DNA of 64,000 bases from Anadara kagoshimensis (GCA_021292105.1 CM037863.1:4847260-4911259), one strand, 5' to 3'; positions 24,436-36,087 are shown, counted from the stretch's first letter. Numbers and translations are program-made. Notes: generated by a model from the letters alone, not told the origin.

Positions 24436-24554
24436 AGTCTATTATTTACTACACCATTTAAGAAAGGGACACACGCCAACACTATACCATCCGTAATAAA
24501 TAATTACAACAAAAACAAAAATATATATATGCATGTAGACTATGGTATTGGATA
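24436..24554 (-). repeat. Split direct repeat B1 of E3
   Basis: Partner of B2, immediately downstream (minus strand) of the recombinase stop region at 24586. Confidence 0.75.
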
Positions 24555-24585
24555 GAATAAAAGAACGGGAAATGAAGCGAAACAA

Positions 24586-25640
24586 TTACAAATATAATTC
24601 TTTAGTAACTTCTAATCGTTTTTTGATACTATCATCTACGTTATCATCTTTACTTATATCACTTCGCCACCTTCCATGTCGTTTCCAACAACTCTCATTA
24701 ACCTGTGACCTAGCAACTATAGATAAACCGCTTGCAATCATAGAATAAAACCCTATATTTACATTGCCACAAACCTCTTTCAATCTACGGTTTCCCTGAC
24801 CCTAGTATAACTAAGTGGTTTATTGTAATATATAAGAGAACAAATTTGATTTGATCTAAATATAGGTTTGAACAAAAAATGATGAGAATCTAAAGAAACG
24901 TTATTGTGCATGCAAAATATATTTTCGTAGCATTTTAACTGGACATGCAACAGTTACTTCCTCACTAATTAAAATCTCATTTCCCTGCCTATACTGGTCT
25001 GCTTTACAAAGACAAATATGTATCATAAAAACAAATGTCCCTACTTAACAAAGAACTTACTTCCTGATATCGCAAAAAACCAGCAAAACAAAGCAATATC
25101 ATACACAGATCACGTGATACCAAAATGGCTGTAGTGTCTTTATACTTATTACACAGTTCTCTGATTTTTTGCAGATGAAATTACACATTTTTTAGTCTTA
25201 GCAGATTCAACTAAATTATGCACATAATGATTGTCTGTTTAATCTGAAACACCACACAATTTGTGTGCCTACTTAATGCCATATACTTTATGTTGAATAA
25301 CATTAAATGATTTACCTTTGTCCATCAAGTCTGTCAAATACAAAACAATGTAAATCGGTTCTGCTGGTATTACTTTCAAATTTTCAGAACTAGCAAAAGT
25401 CTTCTATTTGTTAAATGCACTAAAATAGTTCTTATTAGTATAGTCACTTTTTGAGCCAACTAAATGATTAACCATGCTATGAGCCAAATCATATAATCTA
25501 TCTGAAACTGTTCCATTACAACTGGCCACTGATACATCCTCTAAGATGGAATTGGTAAGACCTAAACCTAAGAACATAAATAAATCAATAATAAATAAAC
25601 ATACAAAATGTGATATGTAATGCAACTAAACTGAATTTAC
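24586..25640 (-). pseudogene. Tyrosine recombinase, both halves present but inactivated (E3)
   Basis: The N-domain (25150-25640) is followed in another frame by TTAILVSRDLCMILLCF and FAGFLRYQEVSSLLSRDI, which holds the first catalytic Arg. KADQYRQGNEILIS comes next (the conserved beta-strand Lys/SKTDQ region). The C-terminal frame 24586-24783 ends KRHGRWRSDISKDDNVDDS. Against the usual DIRS-family pattern (HSxR, later His, KDGY nucleophile), HSxR is YSMI here and the nucleophile Tyr is Asn. In-frame stops lie between 24790 and 24900. Catalytically dead, but it proves the family. Confidence 0.82.
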
Positions 25641-25649
25641 TTTTTCTGT

Positions 25650-27330
25650 CACCATATATACCATTGTTACGTCTACCCTTGTGTACTCTTTTACATGACA
25701 ATATTATGATTTCTTTAATAAATGACATAAATACACTGCCATCATGAATTTTAGGCCAATATCGAGCAGATCTCCAAAATGGTATAACTCAAGTATCTAT
25801 AGATTTTCTGCAACTAACGTATCAACAACCCTGCTTATAAGCCTTGGAGGTAGAACCAACCAATTTATTTCATTGGCCTAAGAATGCATGAAAGCATCAA
25901 CACCACTTGTTCCTGGGCACTTATTTTAAATTAAATTTAATACAATTAGTATTATAATCACTAGCAAATCTATCAAAAGTATGAGGAACCCAGGCTATAA
26001 TAAGCATGTTAAATGTGTCATTATTAACACACCAGTCTTCACTATCTGTGAACTAAGCATATCAGCTTTCTTATTGCTTGACCTAAAACCCCACACTGGG
26101 TTAATACTGACCATTTTTAGCTTCACACACATTGTAAATATCTTTTGCTTTTTCTTGAAGCTGAGGCTTCATGCTACCCTTCTCTATAATACTAACTACA
26201 CTCTTATTATCAGTATACCACTGAATATACTGTCCTTCCAGACAGTTCTCACATGAAAACAAAATTCTCCTAACCGTCTCAAATTCTCTCCAAGTAGAAC
26301 TTTCACTCATTTCTAAGTGTGACCAACTACCAAAAATCTCATATTTCTCATTCTCTACAATAAAAACCACCATAACCTGTACTTGATACATCAGAATAAA
26401 CTCTGTAATCAAATTCTGTAAAACAATCATTATACTGACCATTTCATGTTGTGTTATTTTTCAACCAACCCCTCAGCTCTAATTGGGCTTCTTGGCTAAC
26501 CATAATAGGTGCATTCCAACTTGCTCTATTAATAATACATTTAAAAAGCTCTCTGCTTTTCAATAACACTAACTAGCCAACAGCTGTATGCATAGAAATA
26601 ATCTGACCAGTCACACAAGCTACATCTCTTACAGGAATGCAAGGATTTTCAGCAATTCTTTCTAACAACAAGGAAATACTACTCAAAAGCTTATTAACTC
26701 TTTGTAGAGTAATACACTTTACCTTCTATGAAATTCCAACATAAACCTACCCAAACTATGGCATTACTTGGTGTCCAGCAACATTTTTGATCTGCTGATA
26801 GAAAACAACTTTTTCGTCAATCTGAATGAATTTTTAAACTGAATTTTAGGGCTTCATTGTAATTTGAATCTCCTCCAATTCCATCGTCTAAAAACATGAC
26901 TATTTTGTGTCGTAATGACCTCCAGTAAGTTATCAAACTTCTGGTAACTTTTGTGAAAAAATAACCTGCCACAGAAAAACCAAAAGTCAAGACATTGAAA
27001 ACAAAATACCTATATCCAGTCTGATAATGCCATGCAAAACCCAAATAAGTTCTTTGTTTTTCAAAAATTTCTATATAGTGATCAGCTGATTTTTAATCAA
27101 ATACAAAAACAAAAATACCTGCACAAAATATATCCTGTGCTACCTTTGCATCTTTATATTTAAACACATCCCTTTTTCAACAAATTTTGGATTTTATCTT
27201 CAGCAAATTCAATGTGATTTAAAGCAGATCTTGTATCCGGCATAACACATGAGACAGCGAAAAATGGAACGGAATCCAAGACTACAATATTTGCTCCCAT
27301 ATCAATTCAATAATAAATGTGCTTTCGTAA
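25650..27330 (-). pseudogene. Reverse transcriptase-RNase H polyprotein remnant (E3)
   Basis: RNase H is the best conserved part (26101-26442). It has MVVFIVENEKYEIFGSW, SSTWREFETVRRIL and the catalytic Asp in WYTDNKSVVSIIEKGS, and ends at a stop after KNGQY that every copy shares. The reverse-transcriptase palm 26817-27044 has VMFLDDGIGGDSNYNE. The fingers segment between TTTAAAC and ACATCC at ~27165 is deleted as in E1. At 27060-27110 the FDLKSAD motif A is broken by base changes. Confidence 0.8.
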
Positions 27331-29633
27331 CCTACCTGCAGGGGATATTGTTGTTTCTTTGAAAGTTGTCTCATCCTTCAAACGAACTCTTGACCCCATT
27401 AATTAAATCAAAATTAGAAATACCTATCTTATCACTGCCCTTAATCTTTCCCTAAATTTCTTTACAGTCCATGTCCCAATGGCCAGGCTTGCCACATGCA
27501 AAACACAGTCCAGGCCGTCTGAAACTGCCCTTGTTGGAGTGATTTGTAGACATCGTGCTGCTGCTAGTCCTCGTCGTGGAACTTCCGCCGTCTAAACTGT
27601 AAGGTTGCGTTCGATTCCCTCGCCAGGTGAGCTTCCGGGTCTTTGTCTTGAATTTTCTCATTCTCTTTCCTGTGAATCTTCTAATCATCTGAATCATCAG
27701 CTAGAGCATTTAGTGAATATTCCTCTGCTGTTAACCACCCTAATTGCAAATTACATATTACACCAGTTTTAATTTCACAGCACTAGACGGACGTTTCGGA
27801 CTAACTGCTAATTAATAAGTTTCTGACGTTGCTGTAACAAATTAATACCTTCTGATATCTTCTCCTGGACTTCAGTAGTTGCATCACGTAAATTAGGGTC
27901 TTCCTTTAACAAAGCGTCCGCCTTTATTATTTTCTTTTTTATTTTAGAATAAGATCTGAACTGCTTTTTGTTCCCTTTCTTATTAAACTTATATTTATCA
28001 CCAGTAATTTGCTCTATTTTGGCAACCTGAGGGTCACTAAGTAAACGATTAATGTCATTTATATGTTGCTGGATAAAACTAGTATTAGACATTTCCCACT
28101 TTGATATACTGCAAGCTCTGACTGTATACGATATACTGTTGAGGGGTCGTTTCAAAATTTTCAATGTCATCAGATGTATATATTCACGCCTTCTCACGCC
28201 TTTTCCCATCCATCCTAATATAAAGCCGACTAGAAATTTATTGGAATCCCTTCTCAGAACAGTTTATGCAGCGAAACAATTAATCAATTTTGCAGTAGTA
28301 TAATATCTATTTTACATCGAATCCCACAAACTGACTGCTTCGTGTGAATGTGTAACGTGTAAGGAGTCGTACCCAGGTTATTTCCTAGGATTCGATAAGG
28401 GAATACAATAAAGGGTTTCTTTAGAAATGAAATTAACCACAAGCTATAATAATTGTTAACCAAACTACTGTTTGCGAATAGCTCACGAGTTATTTAAGCT
28501 TGAATTTAAAATAAGGCGCACGAGCAAATATATACAGATAAATATGCGAATTAACAGAGAAAACATTAAATGGACAGAATGAATTTATAGAAATTATAGT
28601 ATAACGAATGTTTATTTAAAAATATGATTATCTATGATTTAAGGGTAGAAAACTTGCTCTTCCTAAGCTTAATTACAAGAGTGAAATCAGCTTTCTGGGC
28701 CAGCCGCGCACTAGCTGCCACAATAAATGAACAGTTTTCACTCCTTTATATACCCAGCCACTGTTGCATCTCGGGTAATAATCAGTGACGTCATCAACTT
28801 GATCATTGAAATGATTGACAGCTATTAAGAATCAATAACACAATTAAAACATTTAAATTCATTTATTACAAATGTATATCTTTGATCGGTGTAAACGATG
28901 GCGTGTTTGATGATATGGGCACAAACTAAACATTGATACATGAAGTATACAGTCGTTTGTTTTATGGTAAGATAAATATAAGTCAATAATATTACGATTT
29001 TTATCATTGTCTGACTTATGTTAGCAAAGCTAATAAATTGACTAATTAAATATTGTTTTATCTTCTTGACGTAAATTGCTTTCACTTGTATCGAGACATT
29101 ACCGGCAATAAATGGAAAGGCAGATTTAAATTTTTGTAGCGTTCTTAGTGTATTGTAAAACAAACGTTATTTTTGCCTACCGTACAACTGGACATTTTAA
29201 TATTAATGTTGTGCCGGGTCTACGTATTCAGTATCTTGAGGACGCTATTTATTTCATTTTCAAAAACTACTTGGCAAAACAACAATTTTTTATTTGATAT
29301 GGCTGGTCGGGACAAACCAGAGCTCAAACACCCAGCGTTCGCCATGCACTGCTTGACATTGGACTTGGGTATTTATACGAGATTAAAGTGTACAGAATAT
29401 TGAACGCTATCTGACGTAACCCGCGTTAAAAGCGTGATGAAATATACCTCTGGTTTAATTTGTAGAAGAACAATAAGTAATAATGAAGCCGTACACCATT
29501 TTCGTATTTAACTTATATGTGTCAACTAAATAACTTATATCTTTGGAAATGACCCCCACTCAACTGTATACCGTATACAGTCAGCGTTAGCAGTGTATTG
29601 AAGTCGGAAATGTCTAATAGCCGCCTCGTCCAT
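27331..29633 (-). pseudogene. Gag-like protein interrupted by a 1.5-kb element (E3)
   Basis: The start ATG (29633-29631) and a few codons are separated from the rest (27331-28082) by the insert 28083-29619. About 100 bp of the coiled-coil region is also missing, because GTTGCTGGA joins directly to TAAAACTAGT. The knuckle near 27460-27500 is intact (CFACGKPGHWDMDC), preceded by RGNRTQPYSLDGGSSTTRT. ITGDKYKFNKKGNKKQFRSY marks the basic middle region. Confidence 0.75.
28083..29619. mobile_element. 1.5-kb DNA element with ~70-bp terminal inverted repeats
   Basis: Left tip TATTAGACATTTCCCACTTT and right tip (complement) TATTAGACATTTCCGACTTC. Similarity runs ~70 bp inward through CTGACTGTATACG and TTGAGGGG-type motifs on both sides. 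It sits in the gag sequence AAACTAGTAATAGC. Because target and tip are both TA-rich, the duplication could be TA or up to 5 bp. Short open frames inside (28825-29163 minus, 29173-29403 plus) are unrecognised, so it appears non-autonomous. A CRE-like GTGACGTCATC occurs at ~28783-28793. Confidence 0.75.
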
Positions 29634-29690
29634 ACTGAAAAATGGTCTGACCAGTATGAAGAACAAGGCTAGAATGACACGTAATTTAAC

Positions 29691-31162
29691 TTTTATTTTT
29701 TACTTTCACACCTGGAACATTTTTAATATGTAAATGTTTTATATTGGAACAATAATTTCAAAGTGGGTTTAAACAGGTGTATTACTAACGCAAGCTTTTT
29801 TGGAAAACTAATACTTGTTCATTCTAGCCTATTTAAAGCGGAAGTTTGTCCATTGTACTCGAGCTGATAAATCAAGTTCGACATGCATGATAGGGTGTGT
29901 TTTTTGCATTTGCACAGACCTTAAGTGCGCAGTTAAGACAGGACGTTTACAATTCAAGAGGCAGAAGTTATTTTGGGAGAACTTTAATTAAGTTAACGGC
30001 AGTAATAGCTACAATCCATGACAATATTTCGTGGTAAGCTGTTTAATTCGATTATATCGAAGTGTTATAAAAGTTAAATATTTATTTACAGAGGCATTCT
30101 GTTCTGAGATATTTTTGTTACTTGGACTTTGTACTTTCGGTTTCATTTGAAATGTGACAAAGATTATTTTTAATCTCTTCTGCAGTATTGGTGTCTGGGG
30201 TAATACAGAATATGGTTAAATCAATTGACCCATTTTGTTGAGTAGAATAAAAACGGTATAATCTGACTTTGAGTATTATCGTAGAAACTGGATTTTGGAA
30301 ATCACCTTGGCTATTTATAAACGAATACGTCACTGGGTGTGTGTAGTGCGCAAGCTCACACACAATCTACAATAGCGAACACCGTAAATGCTGATTCATA
30401 CAAAGATCTTGAACCCAATATGGCACCAACACAAGTAATAGCTTTCCAAAAAGTTTGCCTGACTTAACATTTCCTAATATGAGGCCTTGGTTGCTGAGGG
30501 GCCTAATGCGGATCACAGGCTTTTCACTGCAGAATGGTCCTATATATCTGTAATGTATTAGTTATCATACATATTGTGTTAAAGTCGTACCAGTTGTTCC
30601 CCTTTAACTGTACTTTTGCGAGTTGTTCCTCATTAACTCTACTCTTGTTTAAAAACCATTTGATGATCATGAGCAGTATTAAATATTTCATGTTTTCATG
30701 TCGGACGTTCAGTTGTATGACATGGTTAATCGCTCTAGGTCCGATATATCTTTTTAGATCACCTGAGCCATCGGCTCAGATAAAGTATTTCTATCTATCT
30801 TCGGCCGTCGTCTGTCGTGTGTAAACTTTTCACATTTTAATCAAATCCTCCAAAACTGTAAAGCCAAATTTGATGATATTTGCCAGTAATGATGTCTAGG
30901 TAAGGGGCTTTCAGATTTGCACAAACAAAAAGATTATCTTCCTTTGGGGCCCCATGAAGGGGAAAATTGTTGAAATCATCAAAATCATCTCCTCTAAACT
31001 TACAAGAGATATAACTTAGATTTTTCATGTAAAACATACTGAGGGCACCTAGTTTCATATTTGCACAAATCGAATCTGTAGGGGCCGAAATGATGAAATG
31101 GCAAGGTACTTGAGGTGGAAATTGCCAAAATTAATGTATTTTTTCAATATATCTTGAACACT
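29691..31162 (+). repeat. Composite repeat block S6
   Basis: S copy between E3 and E4. Its inner inverted-repeat block (29787-30463) is ~130 bp shorter than in S7, owing to a deletion between two TCATA motifs (GATTCATA joined to CAAAGATC at ~30400). The M head starts near 30755 with CTGAGCCATCGGCTCAG. Confidence 0.78.
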
Positions 31163-31800
31163 CCTATACTGGTCTGTTTTACAAAGACAAATATGTGTCA
31201 TGAAAACAAATGTCCCTACTTAACAAAGAACTTACTTCCTGATATCGGAAAAAACAGCAAACAAAGCAATATCATACACAGATCACGTAATACCAAAATG
31301 TCTGTAGTGTCTTTATACTTATTACGCAGTCCTCTGATATTTTTTTCAGATCAAATTACTCATTTTTTAGTCTTTTGAACGGAATTGTGTCTCTTAGCAG
31401 ATTCAACTATGCACATAATGATTGTCTGTTGGATCTGAAACACTACACAATTTGTGTGCCCACCTAATACCATGTTGAATAACATTAATAGATTTCCTTT
31501 GTTCATCAAGTCTGTCAAAAACAAAGCCATGTGAATCGGTTCTGCTGGTATTACTCTCAAATTTTCAGAACTAACAAAAGTCTTCTATTTGTTAAATGCA
31601 CTAAAATAGTTCTTAATAGTATTGTCACTTTTTGAGCCAACTAAATGATTAACCATGCTCTGAGCCAAATCATGTAATCTATCTGAAACTGTTCCATTAC
31701 AACTGGCCACTGATACATCCTCTAAGATGGAATTGGTAAGACCTAAACCTAAGAACATAAATAAATCAATAAATAAACATACAAAATGTTATATGTAATG
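31163..31800 (-). pseudogene. Tyrosine recombinase N-terminal part (E4)
   Basis: Fragments include LTNSILEDVSVASCN, MVNHLVGSKSDNTIKNYF, and MRVIPAEPIHMALFLTDLMN leading to HIIES- or ESAKRHNSVQKTKK-type residues. Private deletions remove part of the linker between the two helical pairs (around 31405-31500). It is cut at KTDQYR. Confidence 0.76.
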
Positions 31801-31829
31801 CAACTAAACTGAATTTACTTTTTCTGTCA

Positions 31830-33600
31830 CCATATATACCATTGTTACGTCTACCCTTGTGTACTCTTTTACATGACAATATTATGATTTCTTTAATAAA
31901 TGACATAAATACACTGCCATCATGAATTTTAGGCCAATATAGAGCAGATCTCCAAAATGGTATAACTCAAGTATCTATAGATTTTCTGCAACTAACGTAT
32001 CAACAACCCTGCTTATAAGCCTTGGAGGTAGAACCAACCAATTTATTTCATTGGCCTAAGAATGCATGAAAGCATCAACACCACTTGTTCCTGGGCACCA
32101 CCATTTTGAATTAAATTTAATGCAATTAGTATTATAATCACTAGCAAATCTATCAAAAGTATGAGGAACCCAGGCTATAATAAGCATGTTAAATGTGTCA
32201 TTATTAACACACCAGTCTTCACTATCTGTGAACTAAGCATATCAGCTTTCTTATTGCTTGACCTAAAACCCCACACTGGGTTAATACTGACCATTTTTAG
32301 CTTCACACACATTGTGAATATCTTTTGCTTTTTCTTGAAGCTGAGGCTTCATGCTACCCTTCTCTATAATACTAACTACACTCTTATTATCAGTATACCA
32401 CTGAATATACTGTCCTTCCAGACAGTTCTCACATGAAAACAAAATTCTCCTAACCGTCTCAAATTCTCTCCAAGTAGAACTTTCACTCATTTCTAAGTGT
32501 GATCAACTACCAAAAATCTCATATTTCTCATTCTCTACAATAAAAACCACCATAACCTGTACTTGATACATCAGAATATACTCTGTAATCAAATTCTGTA
32601 AAACAATGAATATACTGACCATTTCATGTTGTGTTATTTTTCAACCAAACCCTCAGCTCTAATTGGGCTTCTTGGCTAACCATAATAGGTGCATTCCAAC
32701 TTGCTCTATTAATAATACATTTAAAAAGCTCTCTGCTTTTCAATAACACTAACTTGCCAACAGCTGTGTATGCATAGAAATAATCTGACCAGTCACACAA
32801 GCTACATCTCTTACAGGAATGCAAGGATTTTTAGCAATTCTTTCTTACAACAAGGAAATACTACTCATAAGCTTATTTACTCTTTGTACAGAAATACACT
32901 TTACCTTCTATGAAATTCCAACATAAACCTACCCAAACTATGGCATTACTTGGTGTCCAGCAACATTTTTGATCTGCTGATAGAAGACAACTTTTTCTTC
33001 AATCTGAATGAATCTTTAAACTGAATTTTAGGTCTTCATTGTAATTTGAATCTCCTCCAATTCCATCGTCTAAAAACATGACTATTTTGTGTCGTAATGA
33101 CCTCCAGTAAGTTATCAAACTTCTGGTATCTTTTGTGAAAATATAACCTGCCACAGAAAAACCAAAATGCAAGACATTGAAAACAAAATACCTATATCCA
33201 GTCTGATAATGCCATGCAAAACCCAAATAAGTTCTGTGTTCTTCAAAAATTTCTATATAGTGATCAGCTGATTTTAAATCAAAACCAAAAACAGAAATAC
33301 CTGCACAAAATATATCCTGTGCTACCTTTGCATCTTTATATTTAAACTTATACTTATATAGTAATGGGTTAATATGCCTACAATCCAAAACCAACCTGCA
33401 CTTAGATTTGTCAACAGACACAGTAAGGGGATTTATAGCCTTTGGTGGCTGATAAAATTCTGAAAAACATCCCTTTTTCAACAAATTTTGGATTTCATCT
33501 TCAGCAAATTCAATATGATTTAAAGCAGATCTATTATTCGGCATAAAACATGTGGATGGAATCCAAGACTACAATATTTGTCCCATATCAATCCAATTAT
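31830..33600 (-). pseudogene. Reverse transcriptase-RNase H remnant, longest frame (E4)
   Basis: The frame 32999-33544 reads through the reverse-transcriptase fingers and palm: ALNHIEFAEDEIQNLLKKG, PLTVSVDKSKCRLVLDCRHI, FGFDLKSADHYIEIFEEH (motif A Asp), then FGFSVAGYIFTK and VMFLDDGIGG (motif C Asp pair). RNase H 32281-32490 keeps WYTDNKSVVSIIEKGS. The connecting region around 32624-32824 (CVTGQIISM..AVGKLVLLKS) shows the thumb/connection expected between them. A stop at 32999 and the KNGQY stop at 32281 break the chain. Confidence 0.85.
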
Positions 33601-34414
33601 AAATGTGCTTTCGTAACCTACCTGCAGGGGATATTGTTGTATCTTTGAAATTTGTCTCATCAGAGTCAAACGAACTCTTGACCCTATTAATTAAATTAAA
33701 ATTAGAAATACTTATCTTATCACTGCCCTCAATCTTTCCCTAAATTTCTTTACAGTCCATGTCCCAATGGTCAGGCTTGCCACATGCAAAACACAGTCCA
33801 GGCCGTCTGAAACTGCCCCTGTTGGAGCAATTTGTAGACATCGTGCTGCTGCTAGTCCTCGTCGTGGAACTTCCGCCGTCTAAACTGTAATGTTGCGTTC
33901 GATTCCCTCGCCAGGTGAACTTCCGGGTCTTTGCCTTGAATTTTCTCTTTCCTGTGAATCTTTTTCTAATCATCTGAATCATCAGCTAGAGCATTTAGTG
34001 AATATTCCTCTGCTGTTCACCACCCTAATTGCGAACTATCTGCTAATTAATAAGTTCCTGACGTTGCTGTAACAAATTAATACCTTCTGATATCTTCTCC
34101 TAGACTTCAGTAGTTGCATCACGTAAATTAGAGTCTTCCTTTTACAAAGCGTCCGCCTTTATTATTTTCTTTTTTATTTTAGAATAAGATCTGAACTGCT
34201 CTTTGTTCCCTTTCTTATTAAACTTATATTTATCACCAGTAATTTGCTCTATTTTGGCAACCTGAGCGTCACTAAGTAAACGATTAATGTCATTTATATG
34301 TTGCTGGAAAGAACTCAACTTATTAGACATTAAACTGTCCAGCTTCTTCAACAAACTCGACTGAGAGGTTTCGATACGTTTATCGATAAAACTATTAATA
34401 GCAGCCTCGTACAT
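33601..34414 (-). pseudogene. Gag-like protein (E4)
   Basis: The ATG at 34414-34412 (MYEAAINSFIDKRIETS) is preferred over the upstream TTG of the longer open frame. The coiled coil SSLLKKLDSLMSNKLSSFQQ is followed by a Lys-rich region, ITGDKYKFNKKGNKEQFRSY. A frameshift near 34140 leads to the knuckle frame 33740-33982: CFACGKPDHWDMDC, CX2CX4HX4C intact. A stop follows KEI, where other copies read on. Confidence 0.78.
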
Positions 34415-34470
34415 ACTGAAAAATGGTCTGACCAGTATAAAGAACAAGGCTAGAATGACACGTAATTTAA

Positions 34471-36087
34471 CTTGTAGTTTTTACATTTACACCAAGAATA
34501 TTTTTGTAGTATTTAATGTGTAAATGTTTTATATTGGAACAATAATTTCAAAGTGGGTTTAAACAGGTGTATTACTAACGCAAGCTTTTTGGAAAGCTAA
34601 TACTTGTTTATTTTAACCTATTTAAAGCGGAAGTTTGTCCATTGTACTCGAGCTGTTAAATCATTTTCGACATGCATGATAGGGTGTGTTTTTTGCATTT
34701 GAACAGACCTTAAGTGCGCAGTTGAGACAGGACGTTTACAATTCAAGAGACAGAAGTTATTTTGGAGAACTTTAATTAAGTTAACGGCAGTAATAGCCTA
34801 CAATCCATGACAATATTTTGTGGTAAGCTGTTTAATTTGATTATATCGAAGTGTTATAAAAGTTAAATATTTATTTACAGAGGTATTTTGTTCTGAGATA
34901 TTTTTGTTACTTGGACTTTGTACTTTCGGTTTGATTTTAAATGTGACAAAGATTATATTTTAATCTCTTCTGCAGTAGGGGGTTATACAAAATATGGTTA
35001 AATCAATTGACCCATTTTGTTGGGTAGAATAAAAACGGTATAATCTGACTTTGAGTATTATCGTAGAACCTGGATTTTGGAAATCACCTTGGCTATTTAT
35101 GAACGAATACGTCACTGGGTGTGTGTAGTGCGCAAGCTTACACACGATCTACAATAGCGAACACCGGAAATTCTGATTCATAACAATCAATCTTACATCA
35201 TTGCAAACATTCAAAACATTAATTTATTGCCTATTAAATTGATGCTAATACATAAACCCCATACAGTATTCCCATATATATATGTTATGTAACACATACT
35301 ACACAATGCAAGGTGTGTATGACATCATACAAAGATCTTGAACCACATATGGCACCAACACAAGTACTAGCTTTCCAAAAAGTTTGCCTGACTTAACATT
35401 TCCTAATATGAGGCCTTGGTTGCTGAGGGTTTAATGCGGATCATAGGCTTTTCACTGCAAATGGTCCTATATATCTGTAATGTATTAGTTATAATACATA
35501 TTGTGTTAAAGTCGTACCAGTTGTTCCCCTTTAACTGTACTTTTGCGAGTTGTCCTCATTAACTCTACTCTTGTAAAAACCCTTTGATGATCATGAGCAG
35601 TATCAAATATTTTATGTTTTCATGTCGGACGTTCAGTTGTATGCCATGGTTAATCGCTCTAGGTCCGATATATCTTTTTAGATCACCTGAGCCATCGGCT
35701 CAGATGAAGTATTTCTATCTATCTTCGTCCGTCGTCTGTCATGTGTAAACTTTTCACATTTTAATCAAATCCTCCAAAACTATAAAGCCAAATTGGATGA
35801 TATTTGCCAAAAATGATGTCTAGGTAAGGGGCTTTCAGATTTGCACAAACAAAAAGATAATCTCCCTTTGGGGCTACATGAAGGGGAAAATTGTTAAAAC
35901 CTTCAAAAATCATCTCCTCTGAACTTACAAGAGATATAACTTAGATTTTTCATGTAAAACATAATGAGAGCACGTAGTTTCATATTTGCACAAATCGAAT
36001 CTGTAGGGGCCGAAATGATGAAATGGCAAGGTACTTGAGGTGGAAATTGCCAAAATTAATGTATTTTTTTAATATATCTTGAACACT
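34471..36087 (+). repeat. Composite repeat block S7 (reference copy)
   Basis: Clean S copy between E4 and E5. Leader 34471-34576. Inner block 34577-35393 with inverted ends GCAAGCTTTTTGGAAAGCTA and TAGCTTTCCAAAAAGTTTGC. Middle 35394-35670 includes GATGATCATGAGCAG. The M head from ~35680 has the hairpin CTGAGCCATCGGCTCAG. A conserved segment ATACGTCACTGGGTGTGTG lies near 35107-35125. A splice-like pair (TGTGGTAAGCTG at ~34819, TTTATTTACAG at ~34870-34880) is 58 bp apart. No protein is recognised. Confidence 0.82.

Larger units (their letters stand above)
23982..29690 (-). mobile_element. DIRS/PAT-like retrotransposon E3, the only copy with a 3' end
   Basis: E3 extends past the recombinase breakpoint found in all other copies. 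It keeps the catalytic C-terminal half and then a B1-A2-B2 arrangement: B1 24436-24554 and B2 23982-24103 are ~120-bp direct repeats. Between them, A2 (24104-24435) contains a copy of the element's own 5' gag-start region (24243-24295, matching 29636-29690). A1-ORFs-B1-A2-B2 is the split-direct-repeat layout of PAT/Ngaro elements. It carries stop codons, the 119-bp reverse-transcriptase deletion shared with E1, and a 1.5-kb insertion in gag. Confidence 0.8.
31163..34470 (-). mobile_element. DIRS/PAT-like retrotransposon remnant E4 (best coding copy)
   Basis: The least damaged E body. It holds a 181-codon uninterrupted reverse-transcriptase frame and an intact knuckle, and lacks the 119-bp fingers deletion. 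It is still cut at the shared recombinase breakpoint (31163) and shared 5' end (34470). With S6 upstream and S7/E5 following head-to-tail, it forms part of a tandem array with a ~4.9-kb period. Confidence 0.87.

Noticed and set aside
35394-35470. tRNA-Ser-like head TTGGTTGCTGAGGGG in S middle region
   Set aside because: Box A-like match (TGGCTGAGGGG in S5/S8) but no box B at tRNA or SINE spacing.
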